From the NCBI GenBank assembly GCA_034440135.1, contig JAWXBP010000223.1, positions 1 through 64,000 of the forward strand: DNA of 64,000 nt, read 5' to 3'. Below, in pieces: positions 33,078 through 41,602 of this stretch (the first letter of the stretch is position 1; each line of letters starts with the position of its first letter). The stretch is from Planctomycetia bacterium. GTDB taxonomy: Bacteria > Planctomycetota > Planctomycetia > Pirellulales > JALHLM01. The notes under the pieces were generated by a model. It worked only from the letters and a program-made list of their open reading frames with translations, did no database searches and was not told the DNA's origin. The translations under genes and the position numbers were made by a program.

Positions 33078-34547
33078 CTAGCCCGGCCCGATCGGCGTGG
33101 TCGGCTCGCTCCCGTCTTCCACCCAGATCCAGCCGTATTGCGTGTTCGTGGGGCTGGGGTTGCGGTCGTATTCTTTGCGGAGTTGACTGAAGCGGTCGTG
33201 TTCGATGGCCTTGCGCTGGGCGTTGGGGTCCAGCTCGAACAGCTTCGCCGCGTTGAGGCCGAAGATTTGGTTTTTGATCTCGGGCGTCAGGTCGGAGTAG
33301 CCGAACTTGTCGCGGAGTTCGTCGGTCATTTTCAGGCGGCGCAAGCGTTCGATCTGGCTCTGCGGACTGCCGCCCCAGATGGAATCGGTGCCCCAGAGGA
33401 TGTGATCGGCCCCGGAGACCTGGATCATCTGCCCGAGCATGTGCAAGCACTTTTCCGGTGCGAATGCGGAGAGTTGATTAAACGTGCTGCCGAGCTCGAA
33501 GTAGATGTTCTTGATGTTCGGGTTGGCCTTCAAGTCCTTAAGCAGGTCGCTCGTCCAGGGGATGTACTGCGGATCGCCTTCTTTCATCCACTTCGCGTCG
33601 CCGCCGAAGCCCACGAACGCGGAGTGATAGACGATGAAGTTCAAATCCGGCCAATCGCGGGCCGCTTTCACGAGGTCTTTCGGCCGGCAGTGTTCTTCGT
33701 TGAAGAGGCCGAGCGGCAAACCCTTGTGGACGCAGCAGTTCTTGATGCCGAGGGCCTTGGTTTTTTCCCAGCAGGGATAGGCGACCTTTTCGTCGTCCAT
33801 CCACCAGGCTTCTTCACCGATTTCGGCGCCGGTGTACATCTTCCAGGCGCGGATGCCGAGCACCTTGACCTGGCGCTCCATTTCGTCCAGTTCGCTGCTG
33901 CCGAGATTCGGGCGCACGAGACCGTGGGCGAGCACGCGCTCCGAACCCGCCAGGCGATTCACGTGATCGCGCGTGGCCGCCATCTGATCCGGCGGCAACG
34001 GGTTTTTGTTCCATTCGCGCGTCGGCACGCCGGAGATGACGGCCATCACCGTGTCGCTGTCGAAGAAGATCTCTTTGACGTAGTGATCCAGATTGAGCCG
34101 GTTGAGACTGTCGTCCAGATCGCCTTCGATGCGGATCAGCTTGAAGAACTCGGCGAATTTCTTGCCGTCGGGCGTGTCGTTGTACCAATTCTTGTTGACG
34201 TCGACGTGATGCGTCTGCACGTCGAAAATGAATTGCTCTTTGGGCCAACGCTCGCGGACCTTGCCCATGTCTTCCAGTTCGTCGGCCTGCACTTCGTAGT
34301 ACGGGCCGTAGACCTGGTTCAGCGCGAGCATGGCGGCGGCCATCCCGCAGCCGGTGCGGAGAAAATCGCGCCGGCTCATGTTCAATCGCGTGGCGGCGCG
34401 CTCGGCTAATGCCCAGAGACGCAGTTCGACTTGCTTCTGTTCATCCGACTGCGGCGGCGGCACAAATTCTTCGTTGGACGCGATCCGCATCGGAATCGGC
34501 GGACGCTCCTCAACATTCGCGTCCAATTCACACTGTCGAACCCACAT
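33078..34547 (-). CDS. Amidohydrolase with internal Tat-like signal
   Basis: A 489-residue protein of the amidohydrolase-2 superfamily. Residues 57-81 read MSRRDFLRTGCGMAAAMLAL, then NQVYG, a twin-arginine export signal with an RRxFL core, but it is preceded by about 56 polar residues (RIASNEEFVPPPQSDEQKQV). The catalytic barrel contains FIFDVQTHHVD (near the usual HxH position), GLVRPNLGS, WKMYTGAEIGEEAWWMDD, VHKGLP, FIVYHSAF and ILWGTDSIWGGSP with the final metal Asp. Export through Tat would carry a folded metalloenzyme to the periplasm. The ATG at 34547 is preceded by CGAGGCGG; a shorter start at the Met of the Tat signal cannot be excluded. Substrate unknown. Confidence 0.88.
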   Translation of the reverse strand: MWVRQCELDANVEERPPIPMRIASNEEFVPPPQSDEQKQVELRLWALAERAATRLNMSRRDFLRTGCGMAAAMLALNQVYGPYYEVQADELEDMGKVRERWPKEQFIFDVQTHHVDVNKNWYNDTPDGKKFAEFFKLIRIEGDLDDSLNRLNLDHYVKEIFFDSDTVMAVISGVPTREWNKNPLPPDQMAATRDHVNRLAGSERVLAHGLVRPNLGSSELDEMERQVKVLGIRAWKMYTGAEIGEEAWWMDDEKVAYPCWEKTKALGIKNCCVHKGLPLGLFNEEHCRPKDLVKAARDWPDLNFIVYHSAFVGFGGDAKWMKEGDPQYIPWTSDLLKDLKANPNIKNIYFELGSTFNQLSAFAPEKCLHMLGQMIQVSGADHILWGTDSIWGGSPQSQIERLRRLKMTDELRDKFGYSDLTPEIKNQIFGLNAAKLFELDPNAQRKAIEHDRFSQLRKEYDRNPSPTNTQYGWIWVEDGSEPTTPIGPG

Positions 34548-34594
34548 GGCCGCCTCGGGATATTGTTGCTGTGAGCCGGAATTCGGTCAGCGGC

Positions 34595-34738
34595 GGAATG
34601 ACGAATTTCTAAATCTGAATGTCGAATGAACGACGAATGCCTAAATGTCGAATGAGTTTGGCCATGCTTTGGCTTAGGTCATTCGAGCTTCGTCATTCGG
34701 ACTTGATTCGACATTCGGATTTAGAAATTCGTCATTCC
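34595..34738. repeat. R8 palindromic element, copy c (144 bp)
   Basis: Arms GGAATGACGAATTTCTAAAT continuing to 33 bases, matched by the complement with one mismatch. Part of the interior also carries half-copies (GACGAATGCC, AAATGTCGAATGAG). It lies between two genes on the minus strand. Confidence 0.85.
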
Positions 34739-34772
34739 TCACTACGCCGGTTCTGGAATAAGCGCTCTGTAA

Positions 34773-36587
34773 CTACGGCTTCGGCGTATCCAGCACGTCT
34801 TCGCCGGGCGCGGCGACGTCGGCCGCTGCCTTCGGCACGCCGTCGGCCAGCATGTAGTCCATGTAGCCGATCATCATTTCTTCCCAGGTCTGATCGCCCC
34901 AGTGGACTTCAATCTTGGGGTCCGGATTCGCCGGGTTGTTGGGCGAGTTGTCGTAGTGCGCCACGCACTGAATCTTCGTGCCCTGGGGGACGAACCGTGG
35001 TTCCGGCAGCCGGTAGGTGCTCTGCCAGTTGAAGTCGTACTGGGGCACGGAAAGCAGGACTTCCTGCTTTCCATCCGGGAACGTGGCCTTGTACTCGAAA
35101 TCTTTGCCGCGCACGTGCATGTGCGGGGAGAAGGAAAGCAGATAGACGTCGGCCGGCACCGTCAACTGCGACTTTACTTCGTGATGCGAGGCCCCCGGCG
35201 GAATCTGCAAGCGCACGTTGGCCAAGCCGCGCGTGCGGGCTTCGTACTTGGGCGGCTCGTCTCCCTTGTAAAGAATCAGCCCGATTTGCGAGCGATCTTT
35301 CTCTTCCTTGCCGGTGGGCGTGTAATGCATTTGCCAGACGATTTTGGATCCCTTCGGAATCTTGCGCGCCACGCCCGGCGGCAGCACGAGCGGCATATCT
35401 CCCGGCGCCGTGGCGACGATCCATTGATCCTCGAAACGGCGCGACGGTTCTTTGCCCGGCTCTTGGTAGAAGGCGATGATGTGATGCACCGCAGCGCGGT
35501 TGCCCGGGCGTGCTTCGGCGGCTTGAATCCAAACGTCCTCTTCAAAGTTCGTTTCGGTCGTGAAGTAGCGATACGGCACGGTGCCAGAGGCGGGGACGCT
35601 TACGTCTTCCGGCATTTCGAAGATGATGTCCGGCTTGCCGATCGTCCAGCCGTCGGCGTATTCGACGGTCGTCGGCAGATCCTTGTCGTCGCCGCGCGGC
35701 ATGCCAGCGTCGACCCAGGCGACCAGCGTGTCGATTTCCTGTTCGGTCAGCCGTCGATCATTCGAGAACGTGCCGTAACGCGGGTCGGCGTGCCAAGGCG
35801 GCATCTGGCGGCGCTGCACGACTTCCTTGATCATCTCGCCGTGGTTCATCACGTCGTCGAACGAGAGCATCTCAAACGGCGCGGCGGTGCCGGCGTGGTG
35901 GCATTTCTGGCAGTTCTCTTGGACGATCCGCGCGACTTCCTTCGAGTATGTCACGTCGGCATTGATTTCTTTCGCGGACGGGAACGAGATCAGGCAGCCG
36001 ACCGGTTCGGTTTCGGCGATGGTCACTGGCTTGCCGGCCAAATGCTCGTCGATGGCTTCCGCCAAGTCGTGGCGCGTGGCTTCGTTGCGCTTGTAGTCGA
36101 CGCCGTAGCGATCGTCGATGCGCCCGCGATAGCGCACCGCGGCGCGGTCGTCGAGCAACAACACTTCGGGCGTGCGAGTGACGCCCAATGTCTGGGCGAC
36201 ACGTCCGCCGGCGTCGATCCAGACCGGCAACTTGAGGCCGAACTCTTCGGCGTGTTTGGCGATCTCTTCGGCCGTGTCGGTCGGGTTGGCATTGATCGCA
36301 ATGAACCGGACCCCTTGGTCGCGATACTTCTCCTGCATGGCGACCAAGTCCGGGACGTACAGATTCGCCACCGGGCATTCGGTCCCCAAGAACACGAGCA
36401 CGACTGCTTTCTGGTCGCGGAAATCCGCCAGGGCTTGCGTCTGGCCGGCAGCGTCAGCCAGCACGAAGTTGGGCACCCGAGTGCCGACCGGTACATTCGC
36501 CCTGGCCTGCGGCCCGAAAGCCGAAATCGCGGTGAGCAGGGTGAGAGCTACCGAACACGCGCCGCGAACCGTCCCGAATTGCCGCAT
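34773..36587 (-). CDS. Redoxin - cytochrome c - copper type II monooxygenase-like fusion
   Basis: A 604-residue exported protein with a signal peptide of about 30 residues. It begins with a thioredoxin/AhpC-TSA domain (about 35-185) with a peroxidatic-type cysteine in GTECPVANLYVPDL (Cys71). A c-type haem site CQKCHH follows (Cys226, Cys229, His230). The rest resembles the peptidylglycine-monooxygenase-like copper domain: AVHHIIAFY (His369-370), WQMHYTP (His421) and SFSPHMHVRGKDFEY (His489, His491). Electron flow from the thiol and haem part to the copper centre is inferred from the fusion. The ATG at 36587 has AGGAGG nine bases upstream and is preferred to a TTG six codons earlier. Such fusions are typical of Planctomycetes; the substrate is unknown. 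Confidence 0.9.
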   Translation of the reverse strand: MRQFGTVRGACSVALTLLTAISAFGPQARANVPVGTRVPNFVLADAAGQTQALADFRDQKAVVLVFLGTECPVANLYVPDLVAMQEKYRDQGVRFIAINANPTDTAEEIAKHAEEFGLKLPVWIDAGGRVAQTLGVTRTPEVLLLDDRAAVRYRGRIDDRYGVDYKRNEATRHDLAEAIDEHLAGKPVTIAETEPVGCLISFPSAKEINADVTYSKEVARIVQENCQKCHHAGTAAPFEMLSFDDVMNHGEMIKEVVQRRQMPPWHADPRYGTFSNDRRLTEQEIDTLVAWVDAGMPRGDDKDLPTTVEYADGWTIGKPDIIFEMPEDVSVPASGTVPYRYFTTETNFEEDVWIQAAEARPGNRAAVHHIIAFYQEPGKEPSRRFEDQWIVATAPGDMPLVLPPGVARKIPKGSKIVWQMHYTPTGKEEKDRSQIGLILYKGDEPPKYEARTRGLANVRLQIPPGASHHEVKSQLTVPADVYLLSFSPHMHVRGKDFEYKATFPDGKQEVLLSVPQYDFNWQSTYRLPEPRFVPQGTKIQCVAHYDNSPNNPANPDPKIEVHWGDQTWEEMMIGYMDYMLADGVPKAAADVAAPGEDVLDTPKP

Positions 36588-36919
36588 CGCAGCCAACCTC
36601 CTCAAAAGTGTCGAGTGTCCCGAGGGCGCGCAGCCAAAGCGCGGTCGGAAGCCCGATTATAACGGAAATACCCGAGCCAAGTGATGGCGGTTTCACGCTT
36701 GTTTTTTGTGACAATTCGACCGCTCAAGCGCTTTAATGCTTAAGTGACGCCTTCCACCACGGCGTTGCGCACGCGCTTTGTGTCCAAAAACTGGCCGCCC
36801 ATGGCTAATTTGTGTACGCTAGAAGGAGGAGCGGCGCACGTCGGGGGAGGGATTCTGACGGAAGTCCGTGCCGACCCTCCTTTCCGACGGAACAGCGGCA
36901 ATTTTCGGCAGCAGCCACG
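36588..36919. other. Gene-free stretch between divergent genes
   Basis: 332 bases. No member of the palindrome families is present. Around 36805-36830 the sequence GCTAATTTGTGTACGCTAGAA looks promoter-like for the plus-strand gene, but no convincing pair of boxes could be fixed. Confidence 0.4.
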
Positions 36920-38485
36920 ATGTCCGACCAGGACTCCTCCAGTACGTCGACCGCCGTTGCGGAGCCCGAGAGCGCCGCCACGGCTGCGCCCCGTTCCGAA
37001 ACGCTGGAGCAGCTCGACCAACTGGAGCAGGCCGGCAAGCTCGACTGGCTGACCACGGCCCCCAGTTGGCTGTTCAGCGCCGTCGTCCATTTACTGGTAA
37101 TCCTGGCCCTTGGGCTGATGATGCTGCCCGAGATCAAGCAGCAGGTGCGGAACCTGGTCGCCACGACGGTCAGCGACGAAGAGGGCCTGACCGACGTGGC
37201 GGCGCTCGATTTGCCGCAGCCGGCCTCGCTCGACGCCACGGAAACCGAACTGTCCGTGCCGACCGAGGTCACCGGGTTGAGCGAGAGCATCGGCGTCTCC
37301 GAAATCAGCGATGCGCCCGCCGCGAGTCTGGCGGTGGAACTCGACGCCCCGGGGCTGAATTCCGGCTCGTCGGATCTGATGAGCGAAATCGGCAGCTCCG
37401 TCGGGTCAGGGCTTGCGGGACGTGGCGAGGGGATGCGCAAGCGGCTCGTCATCGAACGCGGCGGCACAGGCGAAAGCGAAGCTGCGGTGGCTCGGGCGCT
37501 CGCATGGCTGGCCGCCCATCAGAACCAGGACGGCAGTTGGAGCTTCGATCACACACAGGGCGATTGCCAAGGCCGCTGCGGCAATCCTGGCATGCTCGGC
37601 AACCGCGCGAATCTTGGCGCAACCGGCATCGCATTGATGCCGTTTCTGGGGGCCGGCAACACGCACCGCGAAGGGAAGTACAAGGAGGTCGTGCAAAGCG
37701 GCCTGTACTTCCTGATGAACAACATGCACGCGCACGAAAACGTGCCGGGCGCTCTGAATGACCCGGTCCCGGCTGGCATGTATTCACATGGTATTTGCGC
37801 CATCGCGCTGTGCGAAGCCTACGGTATGACCGACGACAAAGGCCTGGAAGGTCCGGCTCAGGCTTCGCTCGATTTCATCACCTACGCGCAAGACCCGGTC
37901 GGTGGCGGGTGGCGTTATCTGCCGAGACAACCAGGCGACACGTCGGTGGTCGGTTGGCAGTTGATGGCGCTCAAGAGTGGGCAGCTGTCGTATTTGCGAA
38001 TTGATCCGCGGACCGTGGCCGGCGCGAGCCATTTTCTCGACACGGTGCAAACCGACAGTGGCGCCGGCTACGGATATCAGAACCCGCCCGCCGGCACGGC
38101 GACGACCGCCATTGGTTTGCTGTGCCGCATGTACATGGGCTGGAAGCGGGACCACGCTGCTTTGATGCGCGGCGTGCAAACGCTGAGCGATCGCGGGCCT
38201 TCCGATAGCGACATGTATTACAACTACTACGCCACGCAGGTGATGAGCCACTTCGGCGGCGACCCGTGGGAGAAGTGGAATCCCAAAATGCGGGACTTCC
38301 TCGTCAAGGAACAGGCCGCTGGCGGACATGAATTGGGCAGCTGGCATTTCAGCGGCGGCGCTCACGGCGACCGAGAAGGAGGCCGGCATTATTCGACCGC
38401 CCTGTCGACGATGATCCTCGAAGTCTATTACCGCCACATGCCGATCTACCAGGAACAGGCCGGCGAAGAGAAATTCCAGGATTGA
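36920..38485 (+). CDS. Membrane-anchored squalene-cyclase/prenyltransferase-fold protein
   Basis: A 521-residue protein. After a Ser/Glu-rich N-terminus and a coiled-coil-like stretch (SETLEQLDQLEQAGKLDWL) there is one membrane helix (about 47-66, LFSAVVHLLVILALGLMMLP). A long acidic linker (about 75-175) leads to an alpha/alpha toroid. Its repeats include ALAWLAAHQNQDGSWSFDHT, ATGIALMPFLGAG, CEAYGMTDDKGLEGPAQASL and GGGWRYLPRQPGDTSVVGWQ. The toroid is typical of terpene cyclases and prenyltransferases but no DxDD cyclase motif was seen, so it is probably a binding or structural relative, as in many Planctomycetes proteins. The ATG at 36920 is preferred; a longer frame reaches back to 36812 without protein character. 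Confidence 0.85.
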   Translation: MSDQDSSSTSTAVAEPESAATAAPRSETLEQLDQLEQAGKLDWLTTAPSWLFSAVVHLLVILALGLMMLPEIKQQVRNLVATTVSDEEGLTDVAALDLPQPASLDATETELSVPTEVTGLSESIGVSEISDAPAASLAVELDAPGLNSGSSDLMSEIGSSVGSGLAGRGEGMRKRLVIERGGTGESEAAVARALAWLAAHQNQDGSWSFDHTQGDCQGRCGNPGMLGNRANLGATGIALMPFLGAGNTHREGKYKEVVQSGLYFLMNNMHAHENVPGALNDPVPAGMYSHGICAIALCEAYGMTDDKGLEGPAQASLDFITYAQDPVGGGWRYLPRQPGDTSVVGWQLMALKSGQLSYLRIDPRTVAGASHFLDTVQTDSGAGYGYQNPPAGTATTAIGLLCRMYMGWKRDHAALMRGVQTLSDRGPSDSDMYYNYYATQVMSHFGGDPWEKWNPKMRDFLVKEQAAGGHELGSWHFSGGAHGDREGGRHYSTALSTMILEVYYRHMPIYQEQAGEEKFQD

Positions 38486-38514
38486 CAGCGGCGAAAATCG
38501 CCTTCCGCCATCGA

Positions 38515-38618
38515 CTGTGGGAGGCGTCTCCGACGCCGATGAAACGGACGCGGGCGGTGAATTCGCGTCGTTTTGCTAGACCTGCTTTCCCAATCGGCGT
38601 CGGAGACGCCTCCCACAG
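38515..38618. repeat. R11 palindrome (104 bp)
   Basis: A perfect 26-base inverted repeat, starting CTGTGGGAGGCGTCTCCGAC on the left and its exact complement on the right, encloses about 52 bases. It lies 29 bases after one gene and 69 before uvrC on the same strand. Only this copy was seen in the window. Confidence 0.85.
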
Positions 38619-38687
38619 GCACGTGTCGTATCTCGCCGTTGCCGTATAATTCGGTTCGACGCCACTGAACCGGACCCTCTCTCGCCC

Positions 38688-40064
38688 ATGGACGAGCCTC
38701 TTCCTCAGCAGGACGCCGAACTTCCGCCCGATGGCGGCGTTGATAGCGTCGGCACCTTTGGGTTCCGCCGCGCCTTGTCGAAGGTGCGCGAGTTTCCCCG
38801 CGCGCCAGGCATTTATCTGATGAAGGACTCGGCCGGCCGGGTGATCTACATCGGCAAGGCCAAGAATCTCCGTGCCCGGGCCGGGAGTTACTTTCTCAAG
38901 GCGGCGGCCGCGGACCGGCGGACGACCGACCTAGTGCGGGAAATCTGCGACATCGATTTCATTGCCGCCGAGAGCGAGGTGGACGCATTGTTGCTCGAAG
39001 CGCGATTGGTGAAGGACGTTCAGCCGAAATACAACAAAGACCTGCGCGACGACAAGTCGTTCCCGTATTTGCAGATCACGACCGGCGAGGATTTCCCCAC
39101 GGTCGAGTTCACGCGGGAGCCGGCGCAAAAGGGCGTCAAGCTCTACGGCCCGTTCCTGAGCGCCGGCAGTCTGCGCGGCGCGATTCAGGTGTTGCAGAAG
39201 ATTTTCAAGTTCCGCAACTGCACGCTGGACATCCGCGACGGCGACCCGCGCTGGCGGTGGTATCGCCCCTGTTTGCTGGCGAGCATCAACCAATGCACCG
39301 CGCCGTGCAACCTGCGAATCACGAAAGAGGAATATCGCAAGGACATCGATCGGCTGCGGATGTTTCTGGAAGGCAAGAAAGAAGCGCTGTTGAAATCGAT
39401 GCGCGAAGAAATGGCGTCCGCCTCGAAGGAACTGCGGTTCGAAAAAGCGGCGCGGTTGCGGGATGAAATCCAGATGCTGAAAACCCTCGACCGCCGCGGC
39501 AAACTCGACAAGCACGTCCAGCCGGAGGTGTTCTTCATCGACCCGAAGAAGGGACTCGCCGGCTTGAAAAAAGTGCTCAAGCTGGAGAAGAAGCCGCGCG
39601 TGATTGAAGGGGTCGATATCGCCCATCTCGGCGGCGGCGAAACGGTGGCCAGCCTAGTGCAGTTCATCGACGGGCTACCGTTCAAGCCCGGCTACAAGCG
39701 GTTCCGCATCCGGGGCGTCGAGGGGATCGACGATTTCCAGAGCATCCACGAAGTGGTGCTGCGCCGCTTCACGCGGCTGCGCGACCAGGACGAGTCCTTC
39801 CCGGACATCCTGCTAATCGACGGCGGCAAAGGCCAGCTCAACGCCGGCATGGACGCCTTCCGCACGCTCGGCGTGGAACCGCCGACGGTAATCTCGCTGG
39901 CGAAAAAGGAAGAAGAAATCTTCCGCCCCGGCGAAAGCGAACCACTCAAGCTCAGCCGCCACGCGTACGCCTTGCGGTTACTACAATACGTCCGCGACGA
40001 GGCCCACCGCTTCGCGCAGCATTATCATCACATCTTGCGGAAGAAGTCTCAGTTGGGGGATTGA
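38688..40064 (+). CDS. uvrC: UvrC-type excinuclease subunit without HhH tail
   Basis: Nucleotide-excision-repair nuclease subunit that makes both incisions around a UvrB-bound lesion. The 458-residue protein has the GIY-YIG nuclease for the 3' cut (GIYLMKD at 41, VIYIGKA at 53), a Cys-rich centre (CTAPC), a UVR helix (KELRFEKAARLRDEIQMLKT at about 247-266) and the RNase H-like 5' nuclease (GVDIAHLGG with Asp310, IDGGKGQLNAG at 377-387). It ends soon after DEAHRFAQHYH. UvrC proteins are usually about 600 residues with a C-terminal helix-hairpin-helix pair, which is absent here. An R1 repeat starts three bases after the stop. Confidence 0.94.
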   Translation: MDEPLPQQDAELPPDGGVDSVGTFGFRRALSKVREFPRAPGIYLMKDSAGRVIYIGKAKNLRARAGSYFLKAAAADRRTTDLVREICDIDFIAAESEVDALLLEARLVKDVQPKYNKDLRDDKSFPYLQITTGEDFPTVEFTREPAQKGVKLYGPFLSAGSLRGAIQVLQKIFKFRNCTLDIRDGDPRWRWYRPCLLASINQCTAPCNLRITKEEYRKDIDRLRMFLEGKKEALLKSMREEMASASKELRFEKAARLRDEIQMLKTLDRRGKLDKHVQPEVFFIDPKKGLAGLKKVLKLEKKPRVIEGVDIAHLGGGETVASLVQFIDGLPFKPGYKRFRIRGVEGIDDFQSIHEVVLRRFTRLRDQDESFPDILLIDGGKGQLNAGMDAFRTLGVEPPTVISLAKKEEEIFRPGESEPLKLSRHAYALRLLQYVRDEAHRFAQHYHHILRKKSQLGD

Positions 40065-40067
40065 GAA

Positions 40068-40270
40068 GTAGGTCAGGCATACCGCGCCCAATGCCCGCGC
40101 GTGTTCTTGCACGACAACGTAAGCGGAGGAACGTTCCATCATGCGGGGATTGCCTGACGGGAGCGACGTCGATACTAAGTCAGGCAATCCCAGCTCGGCG
40201 CTTCGGTAGTCGCTGCCAACCACCGCCTTGGGCATGCATCACCTATCAGTATGAATTTTACCTGACCTAC
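40068..40270. repeat. R1 palindromic element, copy c (203 bp)
   Basis: Left arm GTAGGTCAGGCAT, right arm ATTTTACCTGACCTAC (one mismatch). Inner hairpin GGGATTGCCTGAC at 40146 and GTCAGGCAATCCC ending at 40191. Very close to copy d at 40897-41099 and the same length. It begins three bases after the uvrC stop codon. Confidence 0.85.
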
Positions 40271-40338
40271 AATTCTGCATATCACCAAATAATGATGGAG
40301 TCAGAGCGGGGATTGCCTCGCAGAATTGGAGCTACTTG

Positions 40339-40887
40339 ATGCGACGAGCCCTAACGCTATTGGAAGTCCTGATTGTCCTATTCATCATTGCCGGCCTACT
40401 GGCGTTGCTGACACCGGCGCTCATGCGATCAAGAGAATCCGCGCGGCGGGCGAATTGCGAGAGCAATCTTCGCCAACTCAGCATGGCGATGCGGATGTAC
40501 ATTGACGCTTATCGGCGCGTGCCGGAGCGGCCTGACGGAGTTCAACTGGGCGGATGGTCGGTGGCCTTATTGCAATTCCTGGAGCAGAAGGAGACGGCGG
40601 CGGCGATTATGGCCGGCTCGCCGGTGGCGAACGAATTGCCCACGATCTTGCGCTGCCCTTCCGTAGTGCGAGAAACAGAATCTGGAATCCCCCGTGCACA
40701 TTACGCCTTGGCGACCAACTCCAACCGCGATGTCTGGAGGATTGGCGATGCTCCGTTGGGTTTCGGCGAGCACTGGCTATCCGGTCCAGAAGTTCATTTC
40801 GATGACTGGCGGACCAAGCCTGGCCCGCATAGTGGCGGTTCGCTCGTAACGAGTACCGATAGCTCCGTGGAATTTCACTCGCCTTGA
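40339..40887 (+). CDS. Short DUF1559/pseudopilin-like protein, degenerate C-terminus
   Basis: A 182-residue protein with a pseudopilin-type N-terminus (RRALTLLEVLIVLFIIAGLLAL) followed by the DUF1559 signature SRESARRANCESNLRQLSMA. The family normally extends to about 300 residues and ends with the H-x9-DG motif. Here the end reads KPGPHSGGSLVTSTDSSVEF: the His and glycines remain but the DGH part is lost, and the middle is shortened. The start is the ATG at 40339. The gene lies between two R1 copies, one beginning three bases after uvrC and the other nine bases after its own stop codon. Confidence 0.8.
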   Translation: MRRALTLLEVLIVLFIIAGLLALLTPALMRSRESARRANCESNLRQLSMAMRMYIDAYRRVPERPDGVQLGGWSVALLQFLEQKETAAAIMAGSPVANELPTILRCPSVVRETESGIPRAHYALATNSNRDVWRIGDAPLGFGEHWLSGPEVHFDDWRTKPGPHSGGSLVTSTDSSVEFHSP

Positions 40888-40896
40888 TTCAATTCG

Positions 40897-41099
40897 GTAG
40901 GTCAGGCATGTCGCGCCCAAAGCCAGCGCGCCGTCTTGCACGATTGTGAAAGCGATTGACAGTTCCATCATGCGGGGATTGCCTGACGGGAGCGACGTCG
41001 ATACCAAGTCAGGCAATCCCAACTCGGCGCACCGGCAGCCGCTGCTAACTACGGCCTTGGGCACGCAGCGCCTATCAGTATGAATTTTGCCTGACCTAC
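40897..41099. repeat. R1 palindromic element, copy d (203 bp)
   Basis: Same outer arms (GTAGGTCAGGCATG left, TTTTGCCTGACCTAC right) and the same inner hairpin (GGGGATTGCCTGAC at 40974, GTCAGGCAATCCC ending at 41020) as copy c. The block from CATCATGCGG to CTCGGCGC is almost identical in both, and the right ends share CCTATCAGTATGAATTTT. Confidence 0.85.
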
Positions 41100-41110
41100 A
41101 ATTTTTGACC

Positions 41111-41473
41111 ATGAAACCGATTCGGCGTTGGAATCAGTTCACGTTTCGCACGCTGTGGCTGGCGCTGACCGTGCTGTGCGTGGGGCTCGGCCTCGATGCT
41201 CATCATGGGCAATGGATTCGGCAGCGCCGCGCGGCCTTGAACATTCCTGGCGTGCAAAGCTTCTCGGCTTCCGGGCACGACCTCTTTGCACGATCGACGG
41301 CGCCGGGCGGATTGTGGCTGTTTGGCGATCGCGGCCGCACGATCATCCGAATCACGGTGGAACCATTTCCTGACGACCAGCTCCAACGGCTGCGGCGTCT
41401 CTTTCCCGAAGCGAAATTCGACGTGCTGCACAACGGCCGCTATCAACAGCTACCAGCATGGTCAAATAAATGA
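41111..41473 (+). CDS. Small membrane-anchored protein with N-terminal TM and Leu-rich end
   Basis: A 120-residue protein with an N-terminal helix (FRTLWLALTVLCVGLGLDAH). The helix is followed by HHGQWIRQRRAALNIPGVQS, a pattern seen in many small Planctomycetes proteins in which the anchor is followed by repeats around leucines. The C-terminal half (RRLFPEAKFDVLHNGRYQQL) resembles the end of a leucine-rich repeat unit. No enzymatic motif. The ATG at 41111 lies just after the R1 copy d, so the repeat may contribute the promoter-proximal sequence. Confidence 0.65.
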   Translation: MKPIRRWNQFTFRTLWLALTVLCVGLGLDAHHGQWIRQRRAALNIPGVQSFSASGHDLFARSTAPGGLWLFGDRGRTIIRITVEPFPDDQLQRLRRLFPEAKFDVLHNGRYQQLPAWSNK

Positions 41474-41483
41474 ACCGTCCCTA

Positions 41484-41540
41484 TGCAACCCCTACTTCAC
41501 CTACCCACTCCTACTTCGCCTACTTCCTCCGCTTCCTTGA
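41484..41540. repeat. R10 single arm
   Basis: The stretch CCCTACTTCACCTACCCACT and CCTACTTCGCCTACTTCCTC is equal to the right side of the R10 palindrome at 16810-16916. No left arm is visible. It lies just after the stop of a gene and is probably a decayed element. Confidence 0.65.
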
Positions 41541-41602
41541 CAACCGCCGCCTCTAACCGCGACACTTGGTAGCGGTATCTCCCGCTTTCCAAGGACCGTC
41601 TC

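Noticed and set aside
31651-33450. Long version of aroA with 166 extra N-terminal codons
   Set aside because: The extension crosses palindrome R14 and part of the next gene and has no similarity to EPSP synthases.
32994-34409. 471-codon plus-strand frame opposite the amidohydrolase
   Set aside because: Antisense shadow; the minus-strand protein has a Tat signal and amidohydrolase motifs.
34902-36662. 586-codon plus-strand frame opposite the redoxin/cytochrome/copper gene
   Set aside because: The minus-strand protein has three recognised domains and a Shine-Dalgarno; the antisense frame has neither.
40068-41099. Insertion sequence with transposase between two R1 copies
   Set aside because: The enclosed gene is a DUF1559 pseudopilin-like protein, not a transposase; no IS gene was found in the window.
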